Assembly: GCA_964421595.1 (NCBI GenBank)
Contig: CAYQXY010000013.1
Span: 1-64,000 of the forward strand
DNA: 64,000 nucleotides
DNA from: PXAP01 sp964421595
GTDB lineage: Bacteria; Bacteroidota; Bacteroidia; Bacteroidales; PUMT01
Direction of reading: 5' to 3'
The translations under genes and the position numbers were made by a program. Positions 16,739 through 24,969 of the stretch are shown here, piece by piece. How positions within the stretch are numbered: position 1 is the first letter of the stretch; each line of letters begins with the position of its first letter. The notes beneath the pieces were generated by a model. It did not search any database, was not told the DNA's origin, and saw only the letters and a program-made list of their open reading frames with translations.

Positions 16739-19369
16739 ATGAATATTCCCTCAAAATATAATCCCCGTGAAACGGAAGAGAAATGGTATAAGTACTGGCT
16801 TGAAAATGAATTATTCCATTCAGAGCCTGATGACCGTGAACCATATACTATTGTAATTCCCCCGCCAAATGTAACCGGTGTTTTACATATGGGACACATG
16901 CTGAATAATACAATTCAGGATATATTGGTAAGGCGTGCCCGGATGCAGGGGAGAAATGCCTGCTGGGTACCAGGAACAGATCACGCTTCCATAGCAACTG
17001 AAGCAAGAGTTGTAGCAAAACTAAAGAGCGAAGGGATTGATAAAGACAAGATTTCAAGAGAGGAATTCCTTGAACATGCATGGGAGTGGAAAAACAACTA
17101 TGGCGGCATGATCCTTGAACAGTTAAAAAAACTCGGAGCATCATGCGACTGGAACCGGACAGCCTTTACCATGGATGATATTTATTCGGAGAGTGTTATT
17201 AACGTTTTTATTGATTTATATAAAAAAGGTTTGATTTACAGGGGGGTACGCATGGTTAACTGGGATCCCAGGGCAAAGACTGCTGTGTCGGATGAGGAGG
17301 TTAATTACAGGGAAGTCAATTCGAAATTGTATCATGTCCGTTACAAGATAGAAGGAGAGGATCAATGGATAACTATTGCCACTACAAGACCTGAGACCAT
17401 ACTTGGAGATACGGCAGTCAGCGTCAATCCGAATGATCAGCGGTTTGCCGGTTTTCGTGATAAAAAAGTGGTAATACCTCTTGTTGACCGCGTAGTCCCG
17501 TTAATACAAGATGATTATGTCGATATGGAGTTTGGGACAGGTGCCCTGAAAATAACTCCGGCCCATGATATTAATGATTATGAAATAGGTCAGCGACATA
17601 ACCTTGAAGTTATTGATATTCTTAATGATGATGGAACTCTCGGTATAAATGCAAAGTTGTTTGTCGGCATGGACAGGTTCAGGGCAAGGGAAGAGATCGT
17701 CAAAAGATTGTCAGATGAGGGATATCTTGTAAAGGTGGAAGATTATGTCAACAAGGTCGGATTTTCCGAGCGCACTGATGTACCAATAGAACCAAAATTA
17801 TCAATGCAGTGGTTTTGCCGGATGCAGGAGATGTCCGGGCCTGCGCTGGAGAATGTAATGAACGATAATATCAAACTTCATCCGGCAAAGTATAAAAACA
17901 CCTACCGGCACTGGATGGAAAATATAAAGGACTGGTGCATTTCAAGGCAGCTATGGTGGGGGCATCAGATTCCTGCCTGGTATATTTCCGGTGGTAATGA
18001 TTTTGTGATTGCCAGGAATGAGGAGGAGGCACTTGCAATGGCAATAGATAAGACGGGGAATCCTGAACTAAAATTGTCTGACCTTTCAAGGGATGAGGAT
18101 GTTCTTGATACCTGGTTCTCCTCATGGTTATGGCCGATAGCAGTTTTTGACGGAATACGGAACCCCGGAAACCGTGAATGCAGGTATTATTACCCTACCA
18201 ACGATCTTATTACTGCACCGGATATTTTGTTTTTCTGGGTAGCCAGGATGATAATGGCCGGATATGAGTATAGAAGAGATAAACCTTTCAGTAATGTTTA
18301 CCTTACTGGAATGGTACGCGATAAACTTGGCAGGAAAATGTCAAAATCGCTTGGAAATTCACCTGAGCCTCTTGAATTGATTGAAAAATATGGTGCAGAT
18401 GGAGTGAGGGTTGGAATGTTGTTATGTTCTCCGGCAGGTGGCGACCTCCTTTTTGATGAAAGTCTGACTGAGCAGGGGAGGAACTTCTCCAACAAAATAT
18501 GGAATGCATTCCGCCTCGTAAAAGGATGGTCGGTTGATGAACAGACAGATCAGCCTGCATATTCGGTATCTGCTGTTGAATGGTTTGATGCCAGATTGAA
18601 GGAATCGGTTACTGACCTTGATAAACTATATGATCAATACAGGCTGTCAGAAGCCTTAATGTTGCTTTATAAGTTATTCTGGGATGATTTTTCTTCATGG
18701 TATCTTGAAATAATCAAACCACCTTACCAGAAACCTCTTGACAAGAAAAGTTATACTGCGACCATCGGCTTTTTTGACAGCCTCCTTAGACTGCTGCATC
18801 CGATTATGCCATTTATAACTGAAGAGTTATGGCAGAGAATTGAGCCAAGGGAAAATGGAGACAGCATAGTATTTGCACCTTTTCCCGAAGGTGGAAAAAT
18901 CAGAAAGAAGATGCTTTCAGATTTTGGCGATGTTATGGAAATTGTCAGTGCCGTACGATCAGTTCGCAGAGAGAAAAACATACCGCAGAAAGAAGCTCTT
19001 GAATTGCTTGTCAAAGGATCAGAAGCTGAAGGTGCGCCGGTTTTTTCTGAGGTGATAATAAAATTATGTAATCTTTCCATCATGAAGGGAACAGCTGAGA
19101 AGCCTGTAAACGCAGTTTCATTTATGGTTAAGACTTATGAATATTTTATTCCTCTTGATGATAAGCTTGATGTTGCCACGGAGGTTGCAAAAATCGAAAA
19201 GGATCTTGAATATCAGAAGGGGTTTCTTGCTTCTGTTATGAAGAAACTTGGCAATGAGAGGTTTGTCAGTGGTGCGCCGGAAAAGGTAATTGAAATGGAA
19301 AAAGCAAAGAAAGCTGATGCAGAAAGCAAGATTGCATCTCTTGAAGAAAGACTCAATAGCCTGGTTTAG
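16739..19369 (+). CDS. valS: Valyl-tRNA synthetase
   Basis: An 876-residue class Ia synthetase that charges tRNA-Val. HIGH motif HMGH at residues 50-53 in PPPNVTGVLHMGHM; KMSKS at 533-537; the CP1 editing domain lies between (ATTRPETILGDTAV, TGALKITPAHD). The C-terminal coiled-coil arm is seen at about 815-876 (VAKIEKDLEYQKGFLASVMK), characteristic of bacterial ValRS. Full length for the family. The glutamine synthetase gene follows on the same strand after about 115 bp. Confidence 0.97.
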   Translation: MNIPSKYNPRETEEKWYKYWLENELFHSEPDDREPYTIVIPPPNVTGVLHMGHMLNNTIQDILVRRARMQGRNACWVPGTDHASIATEARVVAKLKSEGIDKDKISREEFLEHAWEWKNNYGGMILEQLKKLGASCDWNRTAFTMDDIYSESVINVFIDLYKKGLIYRGVRMVNWDPRAKTAVSDEEVNYREVNSKLYHVRYKIEGEDQWITIATTRPETILGDTAVSVNPNDQRFAGFRDKKVVIPLVDRVVPLIQDDYVDMEFGTGALKITPAHDINDYEIGQRHNLEVIDILNDDGTLGINAKLFVGMDRFRAREEIVKRLSDEGYLVKVEDYVNKVGFSERTDVPIEPKLSMQWFCRMQEMSGPALENVMNDNIKLHPAKYKNTYRHWMENIKDWCISRQLWWGHQIPAWYISGGNDFVIARNEEEALAMAIDKTGNPELKLSDLSRDEDVLDTWFSSWLWPIAVFDGIRNPGNRECRYYYPTNDLITAPDILFFWVARMIMAGYEYRRDKPFSNVYLTGMVRDKLGRKMSKSLGNSPEPLELIEKYGADGVRVGMLLCSPAGGDLLFDESLTEQGRNFSNKIWNAFRLVKGWSVDEQTDQPAYSVSAVEWFDARLKESVTDLDKLYDQYRLSEALMLLYKLFWDDFSSWYLEIIKPPYQKPLDKKSYTATIGFFDSLLRLLHPIMPFITEELWQRIEPRENGDSIVFAPFPEGGKIRKKMLSDFGDVMEIVSAVRSVRREKNIPQKEALELLVKGSEAEGAPVFSEVIIKLCNLSIMKGTAEKPVNAVSFMVKTYEYFIPLDDKLDVATEVAKIEKDLEYQKGFLASVMKKLGNERFVSGAPEKVIEMEKAKKADAESKIASLEERLNSLV

Positions 19370-19485
19370 CGTCCGGGTTACCTCCAACACCTTGTTTTAT
19401 AACATATTTCCGTAAGTAAAAAGTCATGTTTCCTGAATCTGGTTCTTCATAGTTTTGTCGGTGACAACTACCAAAACTTAGCCAG

Positions 19486-20991
19486 ATGCATGATTCGGAA
19501 ATATTATTAAATCCAAATGAGCTTGTAAGGTTCCTGAAAAAACCGGCAGCTGAATTTACAAGACATGACATTGTACGATTTATCGAGGAGAAAGGAATTG
19601 AAATGCTTAATTTTCGTTATACTGCCGAAGATGGTAAGCTAAAGACCTTGAATTTTGCAATCTCCAGCAAAGCGCATCTTGAAACCATTTTAACCCAGGG
19701 TGAGAGGGTGGATGGGTCAAGCCTTTTTTCTTTCATAGAGGCAGGATCAAGTGACCTGTACGTAATTCCACGATATCGTACTGCTTTTATCAACCCATTT
19801 GCTGAAGTACCTACACTTGATATTCTCTGTTCATTCTTTAATAGCTGCGGAGAGCCACTGGAAAGTGATCCCGGATATATACTGCATAAGGCAAATAAGC
19901 AATTCCGGCAGTCAACCGGCTACACTTTTAAGGCCCTTGGTGAACTGGAGTACTACGTTAACAGTCCACGAAAAGACTTCTTCCCGCCAACCGATCAAAA
20001 AGGATACCATGCATCTGAGCCTTATGCCAAATTTGAAAAACTTCGTTCTCAAGCACTTCTCCTGATTGCAAGGGCAGGAGGGAAGACAAAGTACGGACAT
20101 GCCGAAGTTGGCAGTTTCTCGAGGGGTGATGAGCTTTTTGAACAGCATGAAATAGAGTTTTTGCCTTGCGATGTAGAAGATGCTGCTGACCAGATTATTG
20201 TTGCCAAGTGGATTCTCAGAATGCTTGCATACCAGTATGGTGTGGAGATCAGTTTTGCCCCTAAGATCACTGTAGGCCATGCGGGCAGCGGGATGCATGT
20301 ACATGCCATGCTTGAGAAGGATGGAATAAACATTATGACGCAAAACGGCAAATTAAGTGAGACTGCGAAAAAAATGATTGCCGGGTGGCTTGATTGTGCC
20401 GGGGCACTTACCGCTTTCGGAAACACTATACCTACATCTTATCTCCGGTTGGTTCCTCACCAGGAAGCGCCTACAAATATCTGCTGGGGCGACCGTAACC
20501 GGTCTGTACTTGTTCGTGTTCCCCTTGGATGGCTTGGTCAAAACAAGATGATCAATGTTGCCAATCCTTGCGAATGTCTTGAAAATGAAATATCAGGAGG
20601 TAAGCAGACAATTGAACTGCGTTCTCCGGACGGATCGGCCGATATTTACCTGTTGATGGCAGGGCTTGTCATATGTGCCGGCCATGGGCTGAGGATGGCA
20701 AATTCGCTTGAAATTGCAGAAAAGTTTTATGTTGATGTTAATATTTTCAGGGAAGAGAATAAAGACAAACTTAACAAATTAGATAAGTTGCCTGCCTCTT
20801 GCTGGGATTCAGCAGGTTCACTTGAAGAAAAGAGGGATATTTTTGAACAGAATGGAGTATTCCCTGCCGGTGTGATACAAAATGTCATCGAAAGGTTAAG
20901 GTCTTACGAGGACAAGGATTTGAGTGAAAGGCTTTTTGGTAACAACGAGGCTATCAGGGAGCTGGTTATAAAACATATCCATTGCATGTAG
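19486..20991 (+). CDS. glnA: Glutamine synthetase
   Basis: A 501-residue GS-superfamily protein. An N-terminal beta-grasp-like region precedes the catalytic domain: KALGELEYYVN (metal Glu), EVGSFSRGDELFEQHEIEFLP, then KITVGHAGSGMHVHAM (the G-x-G-M-H substrate/ATP loop), TSYLRLVPHQEAPTNICWGD and the arginine-bearing NRSVLVRVPLG. It should form glutamine from glutamate and ammonia using ATP. It is somewhat longer than standard GS-I (about 470) and much shorter than GS-III (about 700); the precise subclass, and whether it acts on glutamate rather than a related amine, are not certain. No glnB or nitrogen regulator lies nearby. Confidence 0.85.
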   Translation: MHDSEILLNPNELVRFLKKPAAEFTRHDIVRFIEEKGIEMLNFRYTAEDGKLKTLNFAISSKAHLETILTQGERVDGSSLFSFIEAGSSDLYVIPRYRTAFINPFAEVPTLDILCSFFNSCGEPLESDPGYILHKANKQFRQSTGYTFKALGELEYYVNSPRKDFFPPTDQKGYHASEPYAKFEKLRSQALLLIARAGGKTKYGHAEVGSFSRGDELFEQHEIEFLPCDVEDAADQIIVAKWILRMLAYQYGVEISFAPKITVGHAGSGMHVHAMLEKDGINIMTQNGKLSETAKKMIAGWLDCAGALTAFGNTIPTSYLRLVPHQEAPTNICWGDRNRSVLVRVPLGWLGQNKMINVANPCECLENEISGGKQTIELRSPDGSADIYLLMAGLVICAGHGLRMANSLEIAEKFYVDVNIFREENKDKLNKLDKLPASCWDSAGSLEEKRDIFEQNGVFPAGVIQNVIERLRSYEDKDLSERLFGNNEAIRELVIKHIHCM

Positions 20992-21002
20992 AAGGATAAA
21001 AA

Positions 21003-21030
21003 GCCCGCGTACCCGGGGCGCGGTTTTGTC
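21003..21030 (+). terminator. Possible terminator of glnA
   Basis: CCGCG (21005-21009) and CGCGG (21019-21023) pair around TACCCGGGG and are followed by TTTT, starting about 14 bp after the glnA stop codon. Confidence 0.5.
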
Positions 21031-21163
21031 CTGGCGGGGCTTCACCCCATAGGCATGTGGATTTAAAAAATTCGCGGCGCGGAGCAAAAATCGTGTTTAA
21101 AGCCACCACTTCCGATAGTGGATAGTCTGATTTCAGCCAGTTTCTTACTTTATTCCGTGAAAT

Positions 21164-21196
21164 AAAAAACCCCGGAGCATTTGCCCCGGGGTTTTT
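21164..21196. terminator. Strong bidirectional terminator
   Basis: AAAAAACCCCGG and CCCCGGGGTTTTT make an A-stem-T hairpin usable in either direction, lying between glnA (plus) and the DUF1080 remnant (minus). Confidence 0.75.
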
Positions 21197-21266
21197 CAGT
21201 AAACTGTGAAGTTGGATTTAAGTTAACTTTAATTGGTAATGCAATAATAACGATTATAATTAATTA

Positions 21267-21455
21267 TTAGTACGCCCTGATCTTAATAATTCTGAACCTA
21301 ACATCATCAATGTGGTCCTGAAGACCTGTTACCCCTTCAATATATTTGCCAAAATACCCGGTGTCGAATTTGCTGTTTTCAACCTTCTCATCCCATGCTG
21401 GAGTTCCAATGTGATATTCCAATACATCTTCGCCATTCTGACAATGAAAAACCAA
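21267..21455 (-). pseudogene. C-terminal remnant of a DUF1080 (3-keto-disaccharide hydrolase) gene
   Basis: A 62-codon frame without an ATG start. VLEYHIGTPAWDEKVENSKF followed by GVTGLQDHIDDVRFRIIKIR resembles the extreme C-terminus of DUF1080 proteins, where similar blocks (NG-x-VVEY, SP-W, SKF, GxIxLQDHGD-VxFRNIKI) close the jelly-roll domain. About 200 or more upstream residues are missing; upstream codons run into the terminator at 21454-21494 with no family similarity. Intact DUF1080 enzymes cleave 3-keto glycosides made by Gfo/Idh dehydrogenases, and such a dehydrogenase gene lies immediately upstream on the same strand. The fragment is therefore most simply a deletion remnant. Confidence 0.65.
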
Positions 21456-21494
21456 ACTGCCTCCCGGAAATAATAGATCCGGGAGGCAGTTTTT
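21454..21494 (-). terminator. Terminator of the first Gfo/Idh gene
   Basis: AAACTGCCTCCCGG and CCGGGAGGCAGTTT form a 14-bp stem with an 11-nt loop. T-rich sequence follows on the minus strand, and T5 follows on the plus strand. It sits between the dehydrogenase and the DUF1080 remnant. Confidence 0.8.
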
Positions 21495-21523
21495 GTAAAA
21501 TTCAGATCTTAAAAAGATACTGA

Positions 21524-22993
21524 CTATGGCATTGCGGGAAGATTCCAGCCCTGTCTGTAAGGTCTCTTGATAAGATTTGCTGCAAATTCCTGGGCGTTCA
21601 TAGGAGGAGTCCAGTCCTTTGCAAAAGTAGGATGACCGTCTTTGATCTCGAAACCGTCCCTGATAACGGTGCGGATTGTTTCGTCTCCACCGATATTAGT
21701 GAACTTCATGTTCTGTCCATCCCAGTTAAGCTCCTTATTAAGGGCCTGAAGGCGAACTGCCAGTACACCCATTACAACCATTTCGTTGAATGGACCTGCT
21801 TCGTGGAATGCAGAAGCTGTTTCTGTTCTTCTCCTTGGATTTTCCTTACATGCACGTACCCAGTCAAGATAATGGTTGTTATCCGGAACCCTGCGTACAA
21901 ATTTAGGAGCATTCGGAACACGGCCCGAAAGCAGCCATGGGTTAACGCCGTAGCAACCTGCTACCAGAACGTCTTTGGTACCGTAAATAAGGATTCCACC
22001 ACCCTGATCATTCATATTTCTTCCGGCCGGCCATCCTGCAGGCATTTCAGGGCGGATACCGCCATCATACCAGTTCACGACTACTTCCGGAAGCTTGATT
22101 TTCATGTTTTTGCTTGGCTTCCTTTCAGGATAGACAAGTTTAACCTTCTGTGCAACAGGTGCAGAGTCGGTCAGCAACAAGGATGAACTACCCTGAACTG
22201 CAATCGGGTAACCAAGTTCCAGTCCCAGAAATACCGGATGAAGAATATGGCAAGCCATATCACCAAGGGCACCGGTTCCGAAATCCCACCAGCCGCGGAA
22301 GTTCCATGGGGTATAAATTTCATTATAGTCACGCATAGGGGCCGGACCAATAAACAGATCCCAGTCGATAGTCTCAGGAGCTTTCTGTGCAGGAGGAATG
22401 TTTAATCCCTGTGGCCATATTGGCCTGTCAGTAAAGGAATCAACCCTTGTGACTTCTCCTATCTCTCCGTTGGCAATCCATTCGCGAACAAGATTAACAC
22501 CTTCTCCTGATGAACCCTGGTTACCCATCTGGGTAGCAACATTATGTTTCTTGGCAAGATTGGTAAGTAAGCGTGACTCATATACTGTATGAGTAAGAGG
22601 TTTTTCAACATATACATGCTTGCCCATCGTCATTGCATCGGCAGCAACGATTGCATGAGTATGGTCTGACGTGGCAACAACTACTGCGTCGATATCCTTG
22701 CCCATTTCATCAAACATCTTACGGTAATCCCAGTATTTTTTTGCATTCGGGTACCTGTCAAAGACCGGCTTTGCATATCTCCAGTCTACATCTACCAAAC
22801 CTACGATGTTCTCTCCTTCCATTGGCCTTAGCACAGCAGCGCCCCTGCCTCCAACACCAACACCGGCAATATTCAGCTTGTCGCTGGGTGCCTTATGGCC
22901 CATGCCGCTGATTACAGTGCTTGGGAGGATGGTAAAACCGGCAGTTGCCATAGCTGTATTACCAATGAATTTTCTTCTTGACATTTTATCCAT
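21524..22993 (-). CDS. Gfo/Idh/MocA-family oxidoreductase, Tat-exported
   Basis: A 489-residue NAD(P)-dependent sugar dehydrogenase-like protein. The N-terminus has a twin-arginine signal, SRRKF at residues 5-9, followed by a hydrophobic stretch and VISG, so it is probably exported folded with its cofactor. The Rossmann domain shows LNIAGVGVGGRGAAVL; the conserved KP motif is VYVEKPLTHTVYE; a C-terminal alpha/beta domain follows, with DWDLFIGPAP and GWWDFGTGALGDMACHI, blocks typical of the Bacteroidota secreted subgroup. Relatives oxidise the C3 hydroxyl of glucosides or act on inositols and amino sugars; the substrate here is unknown. Downstream lies a decayed DUF1080 gene, the usual hydrolytic partner. 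Confidence 0.88.
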   Translation of the reverse strand: MDKMSRRKFIGNTAMATAGFTILPSTVISGMGHKAPSDKLNIAGVGVGGRGAAVLRPMEGENIVGLVDVDWRYAKPVFDRYPNAKKYWDYRKMFDEMGKDIDAVVVATSDHTHAIVAADAMTMGKHVYVEKPLTHTVYESRLLTNLAKKHNVATQMGNQGSSGEGVNLVREWIANGEIGEVTRVDSFTDRPIWPQGLNIPPAQKAPETIDWDLFIGPAPMRDYNEIYTPWNFRGWWDFGTGALGDMACHILHPVFLGLELGYPIAVQGSSSLLLTDSAPVAQKVKLVYPERKPSKNMKIKLPEVVVNWYDGGIRPEMPAGWPAGRNMNDQGGGILIYGTKDVLVAGCYGVNPWLLSGRVPNAPKFVRRVPDNNHYLDWVRACKENPRRRTETASAFHEAGPFNEMVVMGVLAVRLQALNKELNWDGQNMKFTNIGGDETIRTVIRDGFEIKDGHPTFAKDWTPPMNAQEFAANLIKRPYRQGWNLPAMP

Positions 22994-23512
22994 TTTTATA
23001 GGATTTTAGTTAATAATTAAAATTGGTTTTTTAGAGGGTAAACAATTTGTCTTAATCTGTATTGCGGCACTTCTAAATAAATTATAAACAAAAAGTATCG
23101 CAGAATATTAATTAACCCGCCGTTTATGACGAACTTCTATCAAATATTCCGCCAAAATACAAATTATTCTTAATTGGATCAATAAATATAATAATAAAAA
23201 CGATAAGAACTATCCAAAAGTGTCTCTTTCTGAAAAGAATTAATTGACTGTCAATATTTATAAGAAATTGAGATTTAAAATATTATGAATTTTTAACAAA
23301 AATCATTAATTATTTTTCAATTCAAGAATCAGTCGGGAAAATATTTTTTTCCCGCTTATTTCTTACAGTATAAATTCAATAATATTTGGGAATAATAACA
23401 TGGTTTTTTAAATTGCACATTAATTGGCCTACCCATGCACTGCAATTACTCCGAAATAAATTTCCCATGTGCCTGGGCAGATAATTCAATAACTTTAATT
23501 AAACTTGATAAC
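22994..23512. other. A/T-rich divergent region between two Gfo/Idh genes
   Basis: 519 bp with no credible gene. It should contain both promoters. Some of it can be read as an N-terminal extension of the plus-strand gene (from 23435), but those residues precede the Rossmann start and lack signal-peptide features. Confidence 0.5.
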
Positions 23513-24670
23513 ATGAATAAAAAAATCAAAATGGGACTTGTAGGTGGCGGTCCTGGTTCGTTTATCGGACCTGTTCATCACAGGGCAGCTATTATGGATG
23601 GAGAAATTGAACTCGTATGCGGCGCTTTTGATGCCGATCCTGAAAAGTCAAAAGCCGCAGCTGATGTATATCATATTTCCTCCGACCGTGCCTACGGTAC
23701 CTGGCAGGAAATGCTGGACAAGGAAAGCAAACTCCCGGAGGATCAGAGAATGGACATGGTATCGGTTACCACACCAAATCATTTACATTTCCCTATTTCT
23801 GCTGCAGCCCTTGAAAAGGGATTTCATGTTGTTTGTGAAAAACCTGTTACAATTTCTCTTGATGAAGCCGAAAAGCTTGCAGGAATAGTTGATAAAACCG
23901 GATTGCTTTTTGCGCTGACCCACACCTATACAGGCTATCCCATGGTTAAAGAGGCTAAATATCTCGTTTCAAAAAATAAGCTTGGAACAATTCGCAAAAT
24001 TGTGGTTGAGTATCCTCAGGGCTGGCTATCTACTGCATTGGAAAAAACAGGGAATCAGCAGGCCTCATGGCGGTCTGATCCTAAATATAACGGACCTGGC
24101 GGATGTCTTGGAGATATAGGAGTCCATGCAGAGAATCTTGCTGAGTATATTACAGGGCTGCAAATATCAGAGCTGTGTGCCGATATTAATTCCTTTGTTC
24201 CCGGAAGGGCACTTGACGATGACGCTGCTGTTCTGTTGCGTTTCGAAGGAGGCGCAAGGGGGGTACTATGGGCCACCCAAATTGCGGCGGGTGAAGAAAA
24301 CAATATCACAATCAGGGTATATGGTGAAAAAGGCGGACTGGAATGGAGACAGCATGACCCCAATACCCTTTTGCTGAAAATGCTTGATCAGCCTGTACAG
24401 ATATTACGTGCTGGCTCTAATTACAGTAACCTTTCTGATATCGCAAGATGGAACCTTCGTGTACCCGGAGGACATCCTGAAGGATATATTGAAGCCTTTG
24501 CCAACATTTACAGGAATATGTCCTATGCAATTAATCAGAGAAAACAGAACCTCCCGGTTGACCCGGCGTACCTTGATTTTCCTACCGTACACGATGGTGT
24601 AAGAGGTATGCGGTTTATTGAAAAAGTTGTTGAATCGGCCGGAAGCTCTACCAAATGGATTAAGTTTTAG
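23513..24670 (+). CDS. Gfo/Idh/MocA-family oxidoreductase, cytosolic
   Basis: A 385-residue protein starting MNKKIKMGLVGGGPGSFIGP, with the NAD(P)-binding glycine-rich loop at the very N-terminus. The start at 23513 is preferred over 23435 because the extra 26 residues have no family counterpart. SVTTPNHLHFPISAAALEKG and VVCEKPVTISLDEAE are the conserved second motif with the catalytic-type Lys; HTYTGYPMV and GPGGCLGDIGVHAENLAEYI lie in the C-terminal substrate domain. There is no signal peptide, unlike the divergently transcribed exported homologue, so the two may act in different compartments of one sugar-oxidation route. That link is inference. Confidence 0.88.
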   Translation: MNKKIKMGLVGGGPGSFIGPVHHRAAIMDGEIELVCGAFDADPEKSKAAADVYHISSDRAYGTWQEMLDKESKLPEDQRMDMVSVTTPNHLHFPISAAALEKGFHVVCEKPVTISLDEAEKLAGIVDKTGLLFALTHTYTGYPMVKEAKYLVSKNKLGTIRKIVVEYPQGWLSTALEKTGNQQASWRSDPKYNGPGGCLGDIGVHAENLAEYITGLQISELCADINSFVPGRALDDDAAVLLRFEGGARGVLWATQIAAGEENNITIRVYGEKGGLEWRQHDPNTLLLKMLDQPVQILRAGSNYSNLSDIARWNLRVPGGHPEGYIEAFANIYRNMSYAINQRKQNLPVDPAYLDFPTVHDGVRGMRFIEKVVESAGSSTKWIKF

Positions 24671-24726
24671 ATTAACTCAATAACCCGCAAAATCAGGCCT
24701 TGTCCTGATGTGTGGTTCAAATGACG

Positions 24727-24761
24727 AAAGGGGATGCATATTATTTGCAATCCCCTTTTTT
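24727..24761 (+). terminator. Terminator of the second Gfo/Idh gene
   Basis: AAAGGGGAT and ATCCCCTTT pair around a 14-nt loop and the hairpin ends in six T, 56 bp after the stop codon. Confidence 0.75.
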
Positions 24762-24969
24762 GGATTTGAAATGCATGGTAAATAACCTGGTGGGTTAAAG
24801 TCCGCTATTGGGGTTCACAGTTGCCAGCCATTAGATACTGTCAGGGTTGTCTGTCGAATTTGCCCTCAGATTTCGGGAATGTAGACACGGCCGAGAAACA
24901 GGCAGTAGACTGTTTACTTTCTAAGGTAGTTCTAATACGTACAGAGTATAACTTGCCATGGGCAGTCGA

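Noticed and set aside
23435..23512. Upstream start of the second Gfo/Idh gene
   Set aside because: The extra 26 residues precede the Rossmann start and do not form a signal peptide.
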